Shown here: positions 1 through 10,021 of the stretch, piece after piece
Position numbering within the stretch: position 1 is the stretch's first letter
How the letters are laid out: the number at the start of each line of letters is the position of its first letter
From: CAIWHR01 sp963809965
GTDB lineage: Bacteria > Pseudomonadota > Gammaproteobacteria > Burkholderiales > Casimicrobiaceae
Direction of reading: 5' to 3'
DNA: 64,000 nt
Assembly (NCBI GenBank): GCA_963809965.1
Contig: CAWELU010000029.1
Location: 186,001 to 250,000 of the forward strand
The notes under the pieces: generated by a model
Seen by the model: only the letters and a program-made list of their open reading frames with translations
Databases searched by the model: none
What the model was told of the DNA's origin: nothing
Translations under genes and position numbers: made by a program

Positions 1-1135
1 CTCGGCGCACGAACATGTCGCCCGGCGAAAACCAGCCGTCGCGAAAGCCGTCGGCCTCGGCTTCGGGACGCCGCCAATAGCCCGACGCCAACTCGGGAAG
101 GCGAATCCAGATGCGTTGCGGCGCGGTCGCATCGACGCCTTCGGCGTGGCGAATCGACGTCAGCGGTGTCGGGCGCAGCAGTCCCGTGTCGTCGTCGCAG
201 TACAGCGCGAGGCACAGCGTCTCCGATGTGCCGTAGCCGGAGATCGGAATCCTTCCCGTTGCCCGCGCCCATGCGCCGCGCACGCTCGCTGGAAGCGCTT
301 CGCCGGCCGAGACGAAATGGCGAATGCCGGAACCCGCCAGCGCCGACGCGACGTCGTGCTGAAGCATCGCGCCGTAGAGCGTGGGCACGGAGAAGAGCAC
401 CGTGGGCATGTATTGCGCGACCATTTCGCGCACCCGCTCGGGCGTCGGCCGTTCCCGGTCGAGGATGATGGTCGCGCCCAGGCGGAGCCCGGCGAACAGG
501 CTGTTGCCCAGTGCATACGCAAAGAACAGTTTCGAGGTCGCGTAGAGCCGGTCGCTCGCCGTGACGCCGAGCACTGCGTTCCGCGAAGCTCGTGCGCGTG
601 CACGACGACCCGTTGCGGATGCACGACACCCTTGGGAGTTCCCGTGGTGCCCGAAGTGCCTATCCACAGCGCGGGGTCCTCGTCGCCTCTCCCGACGGCG
701 TCGATGCCCTGCGCCGAATCGAGCGCGGAACTCCACTCGCGCCCCGCGCCCGCGGTCGCGCACGCGATCACCGGTGGCACGGGCAGCGTTGGCGCCAGGC
801 CGGAAATCGCGGCGGCCTCGTCGGCCTCGCACCAGACATACCGGATGTCGCTGTCCGCCAGGATCGGCGCGAGATCGGCCATCGCGAGCCGCGGGTTGAT
901 CCCGATGGCGACGCCGCCGGCCCAGATCGCGCCGAGATAGGCGATCACCCAATCGATGCTGTCCGGCGCGAAGACGACGACTCGCTCGCCCGTCGCGAGC
1001 CCGAGCGCCCGCCATGCGCCGGCCGCGCGTCGCACGGCGTCGCGCAGCGCGCCGTAGTCGATGCGCGCGCTCGCCGCACTCCAGCGCCACCGCGTCGTCG
1101 GCGCCCACTTCGAGCAGGCATTCCGCGGCGTTCAT
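1..1135 (-). CDS. Aryl/acyl-CoA ligase of the benzoate-CoA ligase type (3' end cut by window edge, frameshifted)
   Basis: ANL-superfamily ligase that should activate an aromatic or acyl carboxylate to its CoA thioester with ATP. The superfamily phosphate-binding loop TSGTTGTPKGVVH is encoded near 608-646, preceded by the N-terminal segment around WVIAYLGAIWAGGVAIGINPR. After about 590 the protein continues in other frames with RHFVSAGEALP-like and YGTSE-like motifs of this family, so there are at least two frameshifts; one lies in a GCGCGC run near 1080. The ATG at 1135 (MNAAECLLEVG) is the likely start, 28 bp after the flavoprotein stop, so it is the last visible gene of the operon. The C-terminal lid domain lies outside the window. 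Substrate is inferred as a hydroxybenzoate-like acid from the neighbours only. Confidence 0.8.
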   Translation of the reverse strand, partial: MNAAECLLEVGADDAVALECGERAHRLRRAARRRATRGRRMAGARARDGRASRRLRAGQHRLGDRLSRRDLGRRRRHRDQPAARDGRSRADPGGQRHPVCLVRGRRGRRDFRPGANAARATGDRVRDRGRGARVEFRARFGAGHRRRRERRRGPRAVDRHFGHHGNSQGCRASATGRRARARASRNAVLGVTASDRLYATSKLFFAYALGNSLFAGLRLGATIILDRERPTPERVREMVAQYMPTVLFSVPTLYGAMLQHDVASALAGSGIRHFVSAGEALPASVRGAWARATGRIPISGYGTSETLCLALYCDDDTGLLRPTPLTSIRHAEGVDATAPQRIWIRLPELASGYWRRPEAEADGFRDGWFSPGDMFVRR

Positions 1136-1163
1136 CGCGAATCCCCGCACGCCGGCAGTCAGA

Positions 1164-4100
1164 TCAGCGCACGGCTGCGCCGCAGGTCGGACATGCAGTG
1201 CGCGAGCCACTGCGCGGTCAGCTTTTCCTGCAGCGAGTTCTGGCGCAGGCGATCGGACAGCGCGTGGAAGTCGACGCAGTCGAGCGGCTGGTCCTGGTTG
1301 AAGCAGGAGAACACGTAGGTCATCTCGCCGGTCTCGCGGATCGCGCTGCGGCTGCAGGCACTGCGCGCAGATCTCCTTCATCATGCACTGCATCGGCGAG
1401 TTGATCGAGCCGATCGCGAAGTGATGCGGCTTCAGGTACGGCGCGAGCACGTCGTGGCGCGCCCGCGCGACCGCCGCCATCATCCGGTCCGAGCCGATCG
1501 CGATGATGCGGTCGCCGTCGGACAGCGGGATCGGCGGCGCGCCGAGGCGGCCCGACGCGTACGCTTCCATCGCCTGCACGATGTTGCCGACGAAGGCGAA
1601 GTCCTGCGGCCGCTCCGGCTCGAAGCCGGGCTCCTCGTCGCAGCACCAGACGATGACGTCGGCCGCCGCCTCGATGTCGGCGACCTTGTAGCGGTCGATC
1701 TTCTTCTTGTAGCCGGCGAAGTAGAGCACCCGCGAGCCCGCCGCGCGGAACGCCTGGCCGATCGAGAACAGCACCGCGTTGCCGAGCCCGCCGCCGACGA
1801 GGATCGCGGTCTCGTTGGCGGCGATGTGCGTCGGGCTGCCGGTCGGACCCATCAGCACGACCGGCTCGCCGGGCTGCGAGCATCGCGCACAGGTTCGACG
1901 AGCCGCCCATCTCCAGCACGATCGTCGAGACGAGACCGCGTTCGCGGTCGACCCAGGCGCCGGTGAGCGCGAGCCCTTCCATCTGCAGCCGCGTCTCGCC
2001 GGCCAGCGGGGCCAGCGCCGCGTAGTTCTGCAGCCGGTAGAACTGTCCGGGGCGGAACCGGCGCGCGGCCGCGGGCGCCTTGACGATGACCTCGACGATG
2101 GTCGGCGTCAGCCGCTTCACCTCGTGCACCGTCGCGCGCAGCTCGCCGTCGAGCCGGGCGAAGAACGCCGCGTCGCTCCGCGCTCGACGCGGGCGGCCGC
2201 TGCGCCAGCACGCGCGAGATCGCCGGATAGCCCTGCTTGGTCGAGCCCAGCGCCTTCACGACGTTGCCGAAGATACGACGGGTGCAGGTCGCCGAAGTAC
2301 GAGACGAAGCGCCCGTCGGGAAGCCGCGTCATCAGCACGTCGGCGCGCGTCCGGCTTGGACAGCGAGAACTGCCGGCTTGCACCGGATTGCCGTCCTCGT
2401 CGCAGGCGCGGAAATACTTGCCGTCGAGCAGGAAATGCTCCGCGTCCTCGCGCGCGAGCACGGTGTTCGGCTGCGTGCCGGCGGCGACGAACACCGTGCA
2501 CGCCGGCAGGACGCACTTCGCCCGCGTCGGCGCGCGCGCCGTCCGTCGCCGAACGTCGTGCACGCGAAGCGCACCGCACGCGCCGCGCCGTACTCGTCGA
2601 TCTCCACCGCGAGCGGCGTCAGGCCTTCGGCGAACACGACGCCCTCCTCGAGCGCCTTCGCGACCTCCTCGTGGTTCAGCGTGTACGAGGGGCTGTCGAT
2701 GAGCCGCCGCCGGTAGGCGATCGTCGCGCCGCCCCAGTGCGCGAGCAGCTCGGCGATGCGCGCCGGCGCGTCCCGCGCGCGCCGCCTCGCGGCGCTCGCT
2801 GCGGATCGCGCGTGCGTGCGACAGGAACTCCTCGGCGATCTCGCGCTCCTCGGCGTCCCAGCGGTCGCGGATCGCGTCCTCGCCGATCGCCGCGGCGAGC
2901 CGCTTGTAGCGGTCGAGGAACTTCTCGACCTGCACGACGTAGTAGGCGAGCGACTCGGTCGCGGTGTCGATCGCGGTGAGGCCGCCGCCGATCACGACGA
3001 CCGGCAGCCGCAGCTGCATGTTGGCGATCGAGTCGCGCTTCGCGGCGCCGGTGAGCTGCAGCGCCATCAGGAAGTCGGACGCGGTGCGCACGCCGCGCGC
3101 GAGGCCGTTGGGAATGTCGAGCGTGGTCGGCTTGCCGGCGCCCATGCACAGCGCGACGTGATCGAAGCCGAGGCTGTCCGCGGCGCCCGTGCCCATCGCG
3201 TCGTCCAGCGTGAGCGTGCCGCCGAAGCGCACGCCGCCGTAGCAGCGCGAACTGCTCGCGGCGCTCGATCAGCAGCCGCACCAGCTTCAGGAAGTTCTTG
3301 TCCCAGCGCACGGTGATGCCGTACTCGGCCACGCCGCCGAAGCCCGCCATCACGCGCTCGTCGAGCGCTTCGTACAGGCTCATCGCATCGCGGATCGGCG
3401 CGAAAGGCACACGCGTGCCGTCGGGCCGACGCCGGAGAGCTCGCGCCGGCAGCGGCTCGATCTTGAGCCCGTCGATGCCGACCACCGTGTGCCCGTCGTT
3501 CATCAGATGATGCGCGAGGCTGAATCCGGCCGGCCCCATCCCCACCACCAGCACCCGGTAGCCGCTTGCCGGCCGCGGCAGCGGCTGCCGCAGGTTGAGC
3601 GGGTTCCACCGCGTGAGGAGGCTGTAGATCTCGAAGCCCCAGGGCAGTGCCAGCACGTCGCGCAGCGTGCGCGTCTCGACCTGCGGAATGTCGACCGGAT
3701 CCTGCTTCTGGTAGATGCAGGCCTTCATGCAGTCGTTGCAGATCCGGTGCCCGGTGGCGGCGACCATCGGATTGTCGACGCAGATCACCGCGAGCGCGCC
3801 GAGCGCGTGCCCCGCCGCCTTGAGCGTCTGGAACTCGGAGATCTTCTCGTCCAGCGGGCAGCCGGCGAGCGTCACGCCGAAGACGCTCTTCTTGAACGTG
3901 ACCTTCTGCGGCGCGTCGGCCGAGGGTTTTTCGCGCGAATCCGCGCGAGCAGGAGTCCTTGCCCTGCGTGTGGCACCAGATGCAGTAGTTGGCCTGGTCC
4001 AGCGCGCCGACCAGCGTGGTGCCGGGATCGGTCAGCTGCAAAGCCTTCGCGGCGGCGCAGGTGCGCGGGCTCGATGCGAAAGGCCGCCGCACCTTGCAGC

Positions 4101-4753
4101 GAAAAGCGCTCGGCGTGCGCGACCAGGCGGTAAGGATCGCTCTTGGCCGGCGCCTTGAACAGCACGCCGCGAGCGCACGTGCTCGCGACCCGCCTCCGTA
4201 TGCAGTGCCCACGCCGCGTAGCGCAACGCGAGCTCGATCTCGGGCCCATGGTCGGCTTCCGCCTCGAGCCAGCGGGCGACGTGCGTCGCATAGGTGAGCT
4301 CGTCGAAGCGCCCGCCGAACAGCTTTCGCAGCTCGCGCTCGAGCGCGGTGCCGTCGAACGCCTGCGCCTCTTCCGGCTTGATCCGGTTCGCCGCGCGGCG
4401 CTGCACGAACTGCCGCTTCACGCCGAACAGCGGCGTCTGCTCCGCGTGCCGGCGTGCGAGCGCGTTCACTTCGCCCGCGATGCCGAACAGCTCCGCGACA
4501 AAGCGCTCGAGATGCGGTGCGAGCTCGAGCATCAGCGCCGACTCGTCCTTGAGCGACAGCGCCTCGGGATCGGTCCGCGCAGCGACGAGCCGGTCGCGCA
4601 GCGCCGCGTCGGCCGTCGCCGCAGGAAATCGCGGAAGGCACGATCGAGCGCGACCAGGCCGTCGCGCCGGTACAGATCCGCGAACGTCAACCCGAAGCCG
4701 AGCGCGAGCCCATCGTCCTGTGCGGTGCGTGCCACGTCGGAAGGCGCGTCCAC
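1164..4753 (-). CDS. Fused GltD-like/PyrK-like (Nfn-type) iron-sulfur flavoprotein, frameshifted
   Basis: About 1190 residues read across several frameshifts. Order: a helical N-terminal domain of roughly 250 residues I do not recognise; a GltD-type ferredoxin segment with CIWCHTQGKDSC, a GCPLDEK motif and RICNDCMKAC; an FAD/NAD(P)H domain with VLVVGMGPAGFSLAHHL (about 3520-3570) and a second Rossmann motif VVVIGGGLTAIDTATES (about 2950-3005); then a ferredoxin-NADP-reductase/PyrK-like domain (RRFRPGQFYRLQNY, about 2030-2070) ending with CMMKEICAQC, a probable [2Fe-2S] site. GltD-like plus PyrK-like is the composition of NfnB plus NfnA. The GTG at 4753 lies 9 bp after the beta-subunit stop. 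Inferred role: pass electrons between NAD(P)H and the reductase encoded just upstream, directly or through ferredoxin. Start and exact length are uncertain because of the frameshifts. Confidence 0.75.
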
Positions 4754-4761
4754 GATTGCGT

Positions 4762-5786
4762 CTACAGCGTCTGCCGTGCGATGCGCAGCCGCAATGCCGT
4801 CACGTCGTCGCCCGCGAATCTCGCGCAGCGCGTAGCCGACGAATGCAGGCACGACGTGCTTGCGCCAGTAGACATCGAAATCCGCATTGTCCATCGGCTT
4901 CGCGCGCGAGGCGACGATCCGGCCTGCCTCCACGATCACCTCGTCGGTGAGCCGTCTTGCCCGCGAGGAACTCGCCGGCCTTGGTCAGGAACGGCTGCGA
5001 TGCCACGGCGCCGAGCGCGAGGCGCGCTTCCTCGACGGTTCCGTCGGGCGCGAGCTTCGCGGCAGCGGCAACGCCGAGCACGGGAAAATCGAACGCGCCG
5101 CGCCGGCGCAGCTTCCAGTAGCTGCTCGTCCACGCGCGGGCGTCGGGCAGCATCACCTCGGTCAGGATCTCGTCCGGCGTGCGCGCGAGGTAGTCGATGC
5201 CGTCGTTGCGATAGAGCTCGGCCAGCGGCAGTTCGCGCTCGCCCGCGCTGCGACACGAGACGCACCTTCGCCCCGAGCGCGAGCAGCGCCGGCGCGCAGT
5301 CGGTCGACGACACGGCAACGCAGCGCTTGCTCGCCGTCGCGACCCAGCAGGTCTCGCCGTCCTTCTTCAGGCAGAAGTCGATCGCCTTGCGCCACTCGTA
5401 GTTCTGGTCGTAATAGCTGCAGCGCGTGTCGAGGCAGAGATTGCCGCCGAGCGTGCCCATGTTGCGCAGGTGCACGGTCGCGACCTGCGACGCCGCCTGC
5501 CACAGGCCGCGATACTTCGCGCGCACGCCTTCGGTGCCGATGACCTCGGTCAGCGTCAACCCGCCGCCCAGCGTCAGGCCGCTGCCGTTGGCAACCTTCT
5601 TCATGCGCCTCGACCCGGGACAGCGAGACCAGCACCTGCGGCGCCTGCTGGCGTCGCTTCATGTTCGGCAGGAGGTCGGTGCCGCCGGCGATCAGCATCG
5701 CGTTCGGACCTTCGCCCGCGAGCATGCCGGCCGCCTCGCGCGATCGTGCGCGGCGCGCGGTAGCGGAACCACGGCAGGCGCATCAT
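4762..5786 (-). CDS. hcrB: 4-hydroxybenzoyl-CoA reductase-like beta subunit (FAD and [4Fe-4S]), frameshifted
   Basis: CoxM/XdhB-fold FAD subunit. It begins MMRLPWFRYRAP, then AGGTDLLPNMKRRQQAP, the FAD-binding segment LRNMGTLGGNLC, and ends with the CoxM C-terminal region (VPAFVGYALREIRG). The diagnostic part is the loop at about 5319-5421: after NLCLDTRC the cysteines follow C-X15-C-X7-C-X8-C. As I recall the family, this is the spacing of the four [4Fe-4S] ligands in the Thauera 4-hydroxybenzoyl-CoA reductase beta subunit and is absent from ordinary xanthine dehydrogenases. Frameshifts occur near 5620, 5250, 4955 and 4810; the corrected frame stops at 4762. The ATG overlaps the alpha-subunit stop (ATGA), so translation is coupled. 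Confidence 0.85.
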
Positions 5787-8257
5787 GGCGTCGCCACCTC
5801 CTTCGGCCGGCCCGCGTGCTTGCCGGGCTCCTTCACCGCGTTGCCGTCGCCGCCTTCCCACGGTGGCGGCACGACGAACGGTTCGGGGTACGGCACATCA
5901 GGAAAGTGATCGGGACCGACCCGCGCAGGCTTCGCCCTCCGCCTTGAGCGCGAGCGCCTTCACCACCTTGTCCGGCGTGATCGGCAACTCGTCGATGCGC
6001 ACGCCGACCGCGTCGTAGATCGCGTTCGCGAGCGCCGGCATCACCGGCAGCAGCGGGCCCTGCCCGACTTCCTTCGCGCCGAACGGGCAGTTCGGATCGG
6101 GGTCCTCGACCAGCACGGTGTCGATCTCGGGCATGTCGAGCGCGGTGATGCTCTTGTACTCGAGCAGCGACGGAATCTTGTGCACCAGCGCGGACGAGAG
6201 CTTCGGCGGCAGACGGCGGAACACCTGCTCCTCCATCAGCGCCTCGCCCAGCCCCATGTAGACGCTGCCTTCGACCTGACCGCGCGCGAGCACCGGGATT
6301 CAGCGCGCGCCCGATGTCGTGCGCGATCCAGATCTTCGGCACGTGAATCCAGCCGGTGACCGGATCGACGTCGACTTCGACCACGCATGCGGTGTACGAG
6401 TACGCCGGCGACGGACCGACGCCGCCGCCCTTGTAGCGCGCGGGCGGCTTGGGCGGCGTGTACGAGCCGACCGCTCCGAGCGTGCCGTACTTGGCCTCGG
6501 CCAGCACGGACCGCATCGCGAAACGCCATGCTCTTGCCGGCATCGTCGGCAACGAACACGCGCCCCTGCGCCAGCACGATTCGGTCCGGCGTCGTGTGCA
6601 GCTCGTCCGCAGCGGCGGCCGCGATCAATGCGCGCACGCGCTCCGCCGCCTGGATCGCCGCGTTGCCCATCATCACGGTGACGCGGCTCGAGTACGAACC
6701 GAGATCGATCGGCGTGATGCCGGTGTCGCCGGTCACGCAGCGGATGTCGAACGGATCGATGCCGAGCACCTCGGCGACGATTCCCGCCAGGACGTCGTCC
6801 GAGCCCTGGCCGACCTCGGTCGCGCCGCAGAACACGGTCACCTGGCCGCTGCGGTCGACCAGCACCTGCACGCCGGAGTGCGGCAACTTGTTCCAGTAGA
6901 TCGGCAGGCCTGCGCCGCACATGTAGGCGCCGCAGGCGAGCCCCACGCCCCGCCCTTCGCGGCAGCTTGCCGTGCTTCGATTTCCAGCCGGAGCGGTCGA
7001 CCACCTGACGAATGCATTCGGCGAGCCCGATCGAGCCGATCTTCAGCCAGTTCGCCGTGAGCGTGTTCGGCTTGGCGACCATGCCGAGGCGCAGCTCCGC
7101 CGGATCGAGGCGCAGTTTCTCCGCGATCTTGTCGAGCTGGACTTCCTGGCCGAAGCGCGGCTGCGGCGTGCCGTGGCCACGCTTCGGTCCGCAGGGCGGC
7201 TTGTTCGTGAACGTTCGGCACGCTTCGAACCGGTAGCGCGGCAGCTCGTACGTGATGGTCTGCAGCGCACCCGTGTAGAACGTGCTCGCCGCGCCGTACG
7301 AACCGTAGCCGCCGCCGTCGAGCAGCGTCTGCAGGTGCATGCCGGTGAGCTTGCCGTCGTTGGTGACGCCGGTGCGGAATTTCATCAGCACCGGATGCCG
7401 ACCGCGGTGCAGGTAGAACACTTCCTCGCGGTTGAGACAGATCTTCACCGGCCGTCCGAGCCTGCGCGCCGCCTCGAGCACCACCGCTTCGTGATTGCAG
7501 ATGTCGGTCTTGCCGCCGAAGCCGCCGCCGTTGGGACAGGCGATGATGCGAATGTGCGCCTCCGGGAACGCCGAGCACGCGCGCCATCTGCCGGTGCACG
7601 TAATGCGGCACCTGCGTGGACGACCAGAGCGTGAGCTTGCCTTCGCCGTCGACGGCTGCCGACGGCCGCGTGCTGCTCGATCGGCAGGTGCGTGTTGCCT
7701 TCGAAGAAGAAGATGTCCTCGAACACGTGGTCCGACTGCGCCAGCGCCTCGTCCACGTCGCCGAACTCGTACGCCTGGTTGCGGTGGATGTTGCCGTGGT
7801 CGTTGTAGTCGTGGATGCGCACTTCGGGGTGCGCGAGCGCTTCCTCGGGCGAGGCGATCGTCGGCAGGACTTCGTACGTCGACGACGATCAGGTCGAGCG
7901 GCCTCGGTGGCGGTCTGCTCGTCCTTCGCGACGACGGCCGCGACCGGATCGCCGACGTAGCGCACCCGCTCGGGCGCGAGCGGATATTCGTCCTGCGACA
8001 CCGGGCATGATGCCGAACGTGACCGGGAAATCCTTGCCCGGTCAGCACCAGGTGCACGCCGGGGTGTTGCTGCGCCCGCGTGACGTCGATCGCCACGATT
8101 CGCGCGTGCGGATGCGGCGAGCGCAGCAGCTTCGCGTGCAGCATCCGCGGCAGCACGATGTCGTCGGCGAAGCGGGTCTGCCCGGTGACCTTCGACGCGG
8201 CCGTCGACGCGCCGCCGCGCCTTGCCGACGACGTCGAATCGCGTTTCGGTCGCTCAC
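5783..8257 (-). CDS. hcrA: 4-hydroxybenzoyl-CoA reductase-like alpha (molybdenum) subunit, frameshifted
   Basis: Large molybdopterin subunit of the xanthine oxidase family, about 820 residues when read through frameshifts. It starts at a GTG (8257) behind a GGAGG site and opens VSDRNAI, then DDIVLPRMLHAKLLRSPHPH in the corrected frame. Visible family motifs: NGGGFGGKTDI (about 7520), the CGATEVGQGS segment (about 6810), and near the C-terminus FGAKEVGQGPLLPVMPALAN (about 6060), which supplies the conserved catalytic-type Glu and the substrate-pocket region. Between 7877 and 8039 alone four single C insertions (+ strand) must be removed to restore the frame. It overlaps the gamma gene (GTGA) and the beta gene (ATGA). 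Expected reaction: reductive removal of the phenolic hydroxyl from an aryl-CoA; the substrate is not proven by sequence. Confidence 0.85.
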
Positions 8258-8809
8258 GATCCGGACCTCCTTCGATGACCGCCGTGCTGCGCGCCCGCAG
8301 TTGCGCCGTCGCGCATCCGGCGCGCGGCCTCCTCGATCGACTCGTAGATCTGCTGGTAGCCGGTGCAGCGGCACAGGTTGCCGGAAATCGCCTCCTTGAT
8401 GCGCTCGCGGCTGGGGTTCGGCTCGCCGTCGAGCAGCGCCTTGGCGGTCATCAGGATGCCCGGCGTGCAGTAGCCGCACTGCGCGCCGCCCAGATCCGCA
8501 AACGCCGCCTGCAGCGGGTGCAGCTCGGCGCCACGGGCGAGGCCCTCGACGGTCTCGATCGAGCGGCCGACGCACTCCACCGCGAGCACCAGGCAGGAGA
8601 GGACCGGCTACGCCGTCGACCAGCACCGCGCACGCGCCGCATTCGCCCAGCTCGCAGCCATGCTTGGTGCCGGTGAGATCGAGATCCTCGCGCAGCACCT
8701 CGAGCAGCGTCTTGTACGGCGCGAAGGAGACCTCGACCTCCTCGCCGTTCACGTTGAACGCGGCCTGCACGCTGCGCCGCGCGTCGACCTCGATCACCTT
8801 GCGTCTCAC
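8254..8809 (-). CDS. hcrC: 4-hydroxybenzoyl-CoA reductase-like gamma subunit (two [2Fe-2S]), one frameshift
   Basis: Small iron-sulfur subunit of about 185 residues. The plant-type [2Fe-2S] motif CELGECGAC is at about 8630-8660, and the second helical cluster domain has AQCGYCTPGILMTAKALL and GNLCRCTGYQQIYESI at about 8350-8500. The reading frame shifts once near 8600, where an extra base lies between GVA and VLSCLVLAVECVG. I chose the GTG at 8809 because a GGGAGG ribosome site lies at 8820-8825; longer in-frame starts lack one. It is the first structural gene of the operon, about 110 bp below the MarR gene and directly below an operator-like palindrome. It hands electrons to or from the molybdenum subunit. 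Confidence 0.87.
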
Positions 8810-8864
8810 CCACTGCGGACCTCCCGGCGACCCATCCCGCGCATATCGGCAAGGTACCAAGCCG

Positions 8865-8884
8865 ATTGTTTGATGTCAAACAAT
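8865..8884. promoter_or_regulatory. MarR-type operator palindrome upstream of hcrCAB
   Basis: The sequence attgtttgatgtcaaacaat is a perfect inverted repeat of two 9-base arms around a 2-base centre. It lies between the MarR-family gene and the gamma-subunit gene, about 55 bp upstream of the chosen GTG, where it could overlap the operon promoter. MarR proteins typically bind palindromes of this size. A second, partly matching site sits at 9450-9469, which supports a regulatory role. Confidence 0.7.
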
Positions 8885-8916
8885 ATGCCGGCGGCGCCCC
8901 GGCCTCCGCCCCGCCG

Positions 8917-9387
8917 CTACCGGTGCTCGGGAAGATGCGCCCGAGAAGCGTGACCAGCGTGGCGCGCTCGCGGGCGTCGAGATCCCGCGTGAGACGCTTT
9001 TCGTGTTGTGCGACGCGTCGCTTCAGCCGCCGCAGCAGCGCGGCGCCGGCGGACGTGAGGCGCAGCGCGTTCGAGCGACGGTCGTTGGCGGCGGCGCGGC
9101 GCTCGACCAGGCGTCGGCGCTCGAGATTGTCGACGACCGAGACGACGGTGGACCGATCGAGGTGCACCGCCCGCGCCAGATCGCTCTGCTTCAATCCGGG
9201 ATTGGCCTCGATCAGCACCAGCACGGCAAACAGTCCCGGCGTCATCTCGAGCGGTCCCATGGACTCGACGAAATCGCGGAAGACGGCGATCTGCGCCTGG
9301 CGCAGATGGAAGCCGACGAGGCCGGTCAGGACGCCGTGGTCGATGCCCTGGCCCGCATTGGCGGGGTTGACTGGTCTTGGTTCGCAT
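8917..9387 (-). CDS. MarR-family transcriptional regulator (ends uncertain, probably two frameshifts)
   Basis: Winged helix-turn-helix regulator. The helical N-terminus LTGLVGFHLRQAQIAVFRDF is followed by the recognition region LKQSDLARAVHLDRSTVVSVV and the wing LVERRAAANDRRSNALRLT, all in one frame. In that frame no stop occurs before the hcrC region, whereas a one-base shift near 8925 gives the natural end GRIFPEHR at 8917. Likewise ATG 9387 (MRTK) joins the main frame only after a shift near 9375; the uninterrupted frame would start at a TTG at 9464. It is the first gene of the aromatic operon and likely represses it, with relief by an aryl-CoA or aromatic acid. The ligand is inferred. Confidence 0.75.
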   Translation of the reverse strand: MRTKTSQPRQCGPGHRPRRPDRPRRLPSAPGADRRLPRFRRVHGTARDDAGTVCRAGADRGQSRIEAERSGAGGAPRSVHRRLGRRQSRAPTPGRAPRRRQRPSLERAAPHVRRRRAAAAAEATRRTTRKASHAGSRRPRARHAGHASRAHLPEHR

Positions 9388-9449
9388 GCGCGCGTGTCGC
9401 TAGAGCCGGACGGCGGCGCCGTCGCCGGTGCCCCGCATGCTAGCGCACA

Positions 9450-9469
9450 ACAGTTGGAATTCAAACAAT
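9450..9469. promoter_or_regulatory. Second MarR-type operator upstream of marR
   Basis: One arm, tcaaacaat, is identical to the arm of the perfect palindrome at 8865-8884; the other arm (acagttgga) matches the expected attgtttga at six of nine positions, with the same 2-base spacing. It lies between the gcvR-like stop and the MarR coding region, as expected for autoregulation. Confidence 0.6.
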
Positions 9470-9490
9470 CGGCGCAAGCGGCGCCGGCCG

Positions 9491-10021
9491 CTACCCCGTC
9501 GCCGGCGGATCGGCCAGCTCCAGGTCGACCATCAACTCGTTCGCAAGCGCTTCCATCGTCTGGCGCAGCGAGTCGACCGACACCGCGGCGGGAACGCGCA
9601 CCCGCGCCCGCGCCCGAAACATCGCTTCGCCCGACATCGCGCCGCTGACGACCTCGCTCTCGAAGGACTCGATGCTGACGCCGTGACCGGCCAGGGCGCG
9701 CGAGACATCGCGGACGATGCCCGGCTTGTCCTGGCCGACCAGCTCCAGCGCGAGCGTGCGCCCGCCGGTGCCGGACGGCGCCGCCGTGCGCGTGGCGTCC
9801 ACGCGCAACCCGACTGCATCGAGCGCCCGCAAGGCTGCGATCAACGGCTCGACCCGTTCATCGGCGACCTCGAGATGGACGATGCCGGCGAAGTGACCCG
9901 CAAGGTGCGCCATCCGGGATTCGAGCCAGTTGGCGCCGAACGCGGCCGCCTGGTCGGAAAGTGCGCTGACGAGGCCGGGTCGGTCCCGGCCTATGACGGT
10001 GAGCACGAGAGAGGTGGCCAT
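9491..10021 (-). CDS. GcvR-like double ACT-domain regulatory protein
   Basis: 176 residues with two ACT domains. The first begins MATSLVLTVIGRDRPGLVSA (residues 1-80); the second begins with TLALELVGQDKPGIVRDVSR (about 95-170). This is the layout of the glycine cleavage repressor-accessory family GcvR, which acts by protein contact rather than by binding DNA. The frame stays open upstream of the ATG at 10021, but the ACT core starts exactly there. It is intact and lies upstream of the MarR gene on the same strand; no glycine cleavage genes are in the window, so a link to glycine metabolism is not shown. Other GcvR-like proteins have unrelated roles. Confidence 0.8.
   Translation of the reverse strand: MATSLVLTVIGRDRPGLVSALSDQAAAFGANWLESRMAHLAGHFAGIVHLEVADERVEPLIAALRALDAVGLRVDATRTAAPSGTGGRTLALELVGQDKPGIVRDVSRALAGHGVSIESFESEVVSGAMSGEAMFRARARVRVPAAVSVDSLRQTMEALANELMVDLELADPPATG

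Noticed and set aside
8451..9464. Apparent MarR protein extended by about 150 residues into the reductase region
   Set aside because: The extension is a shadow frame of hcrC. A one-base shift near 8925 gives a natural MarR end, so I do not call a fusion.
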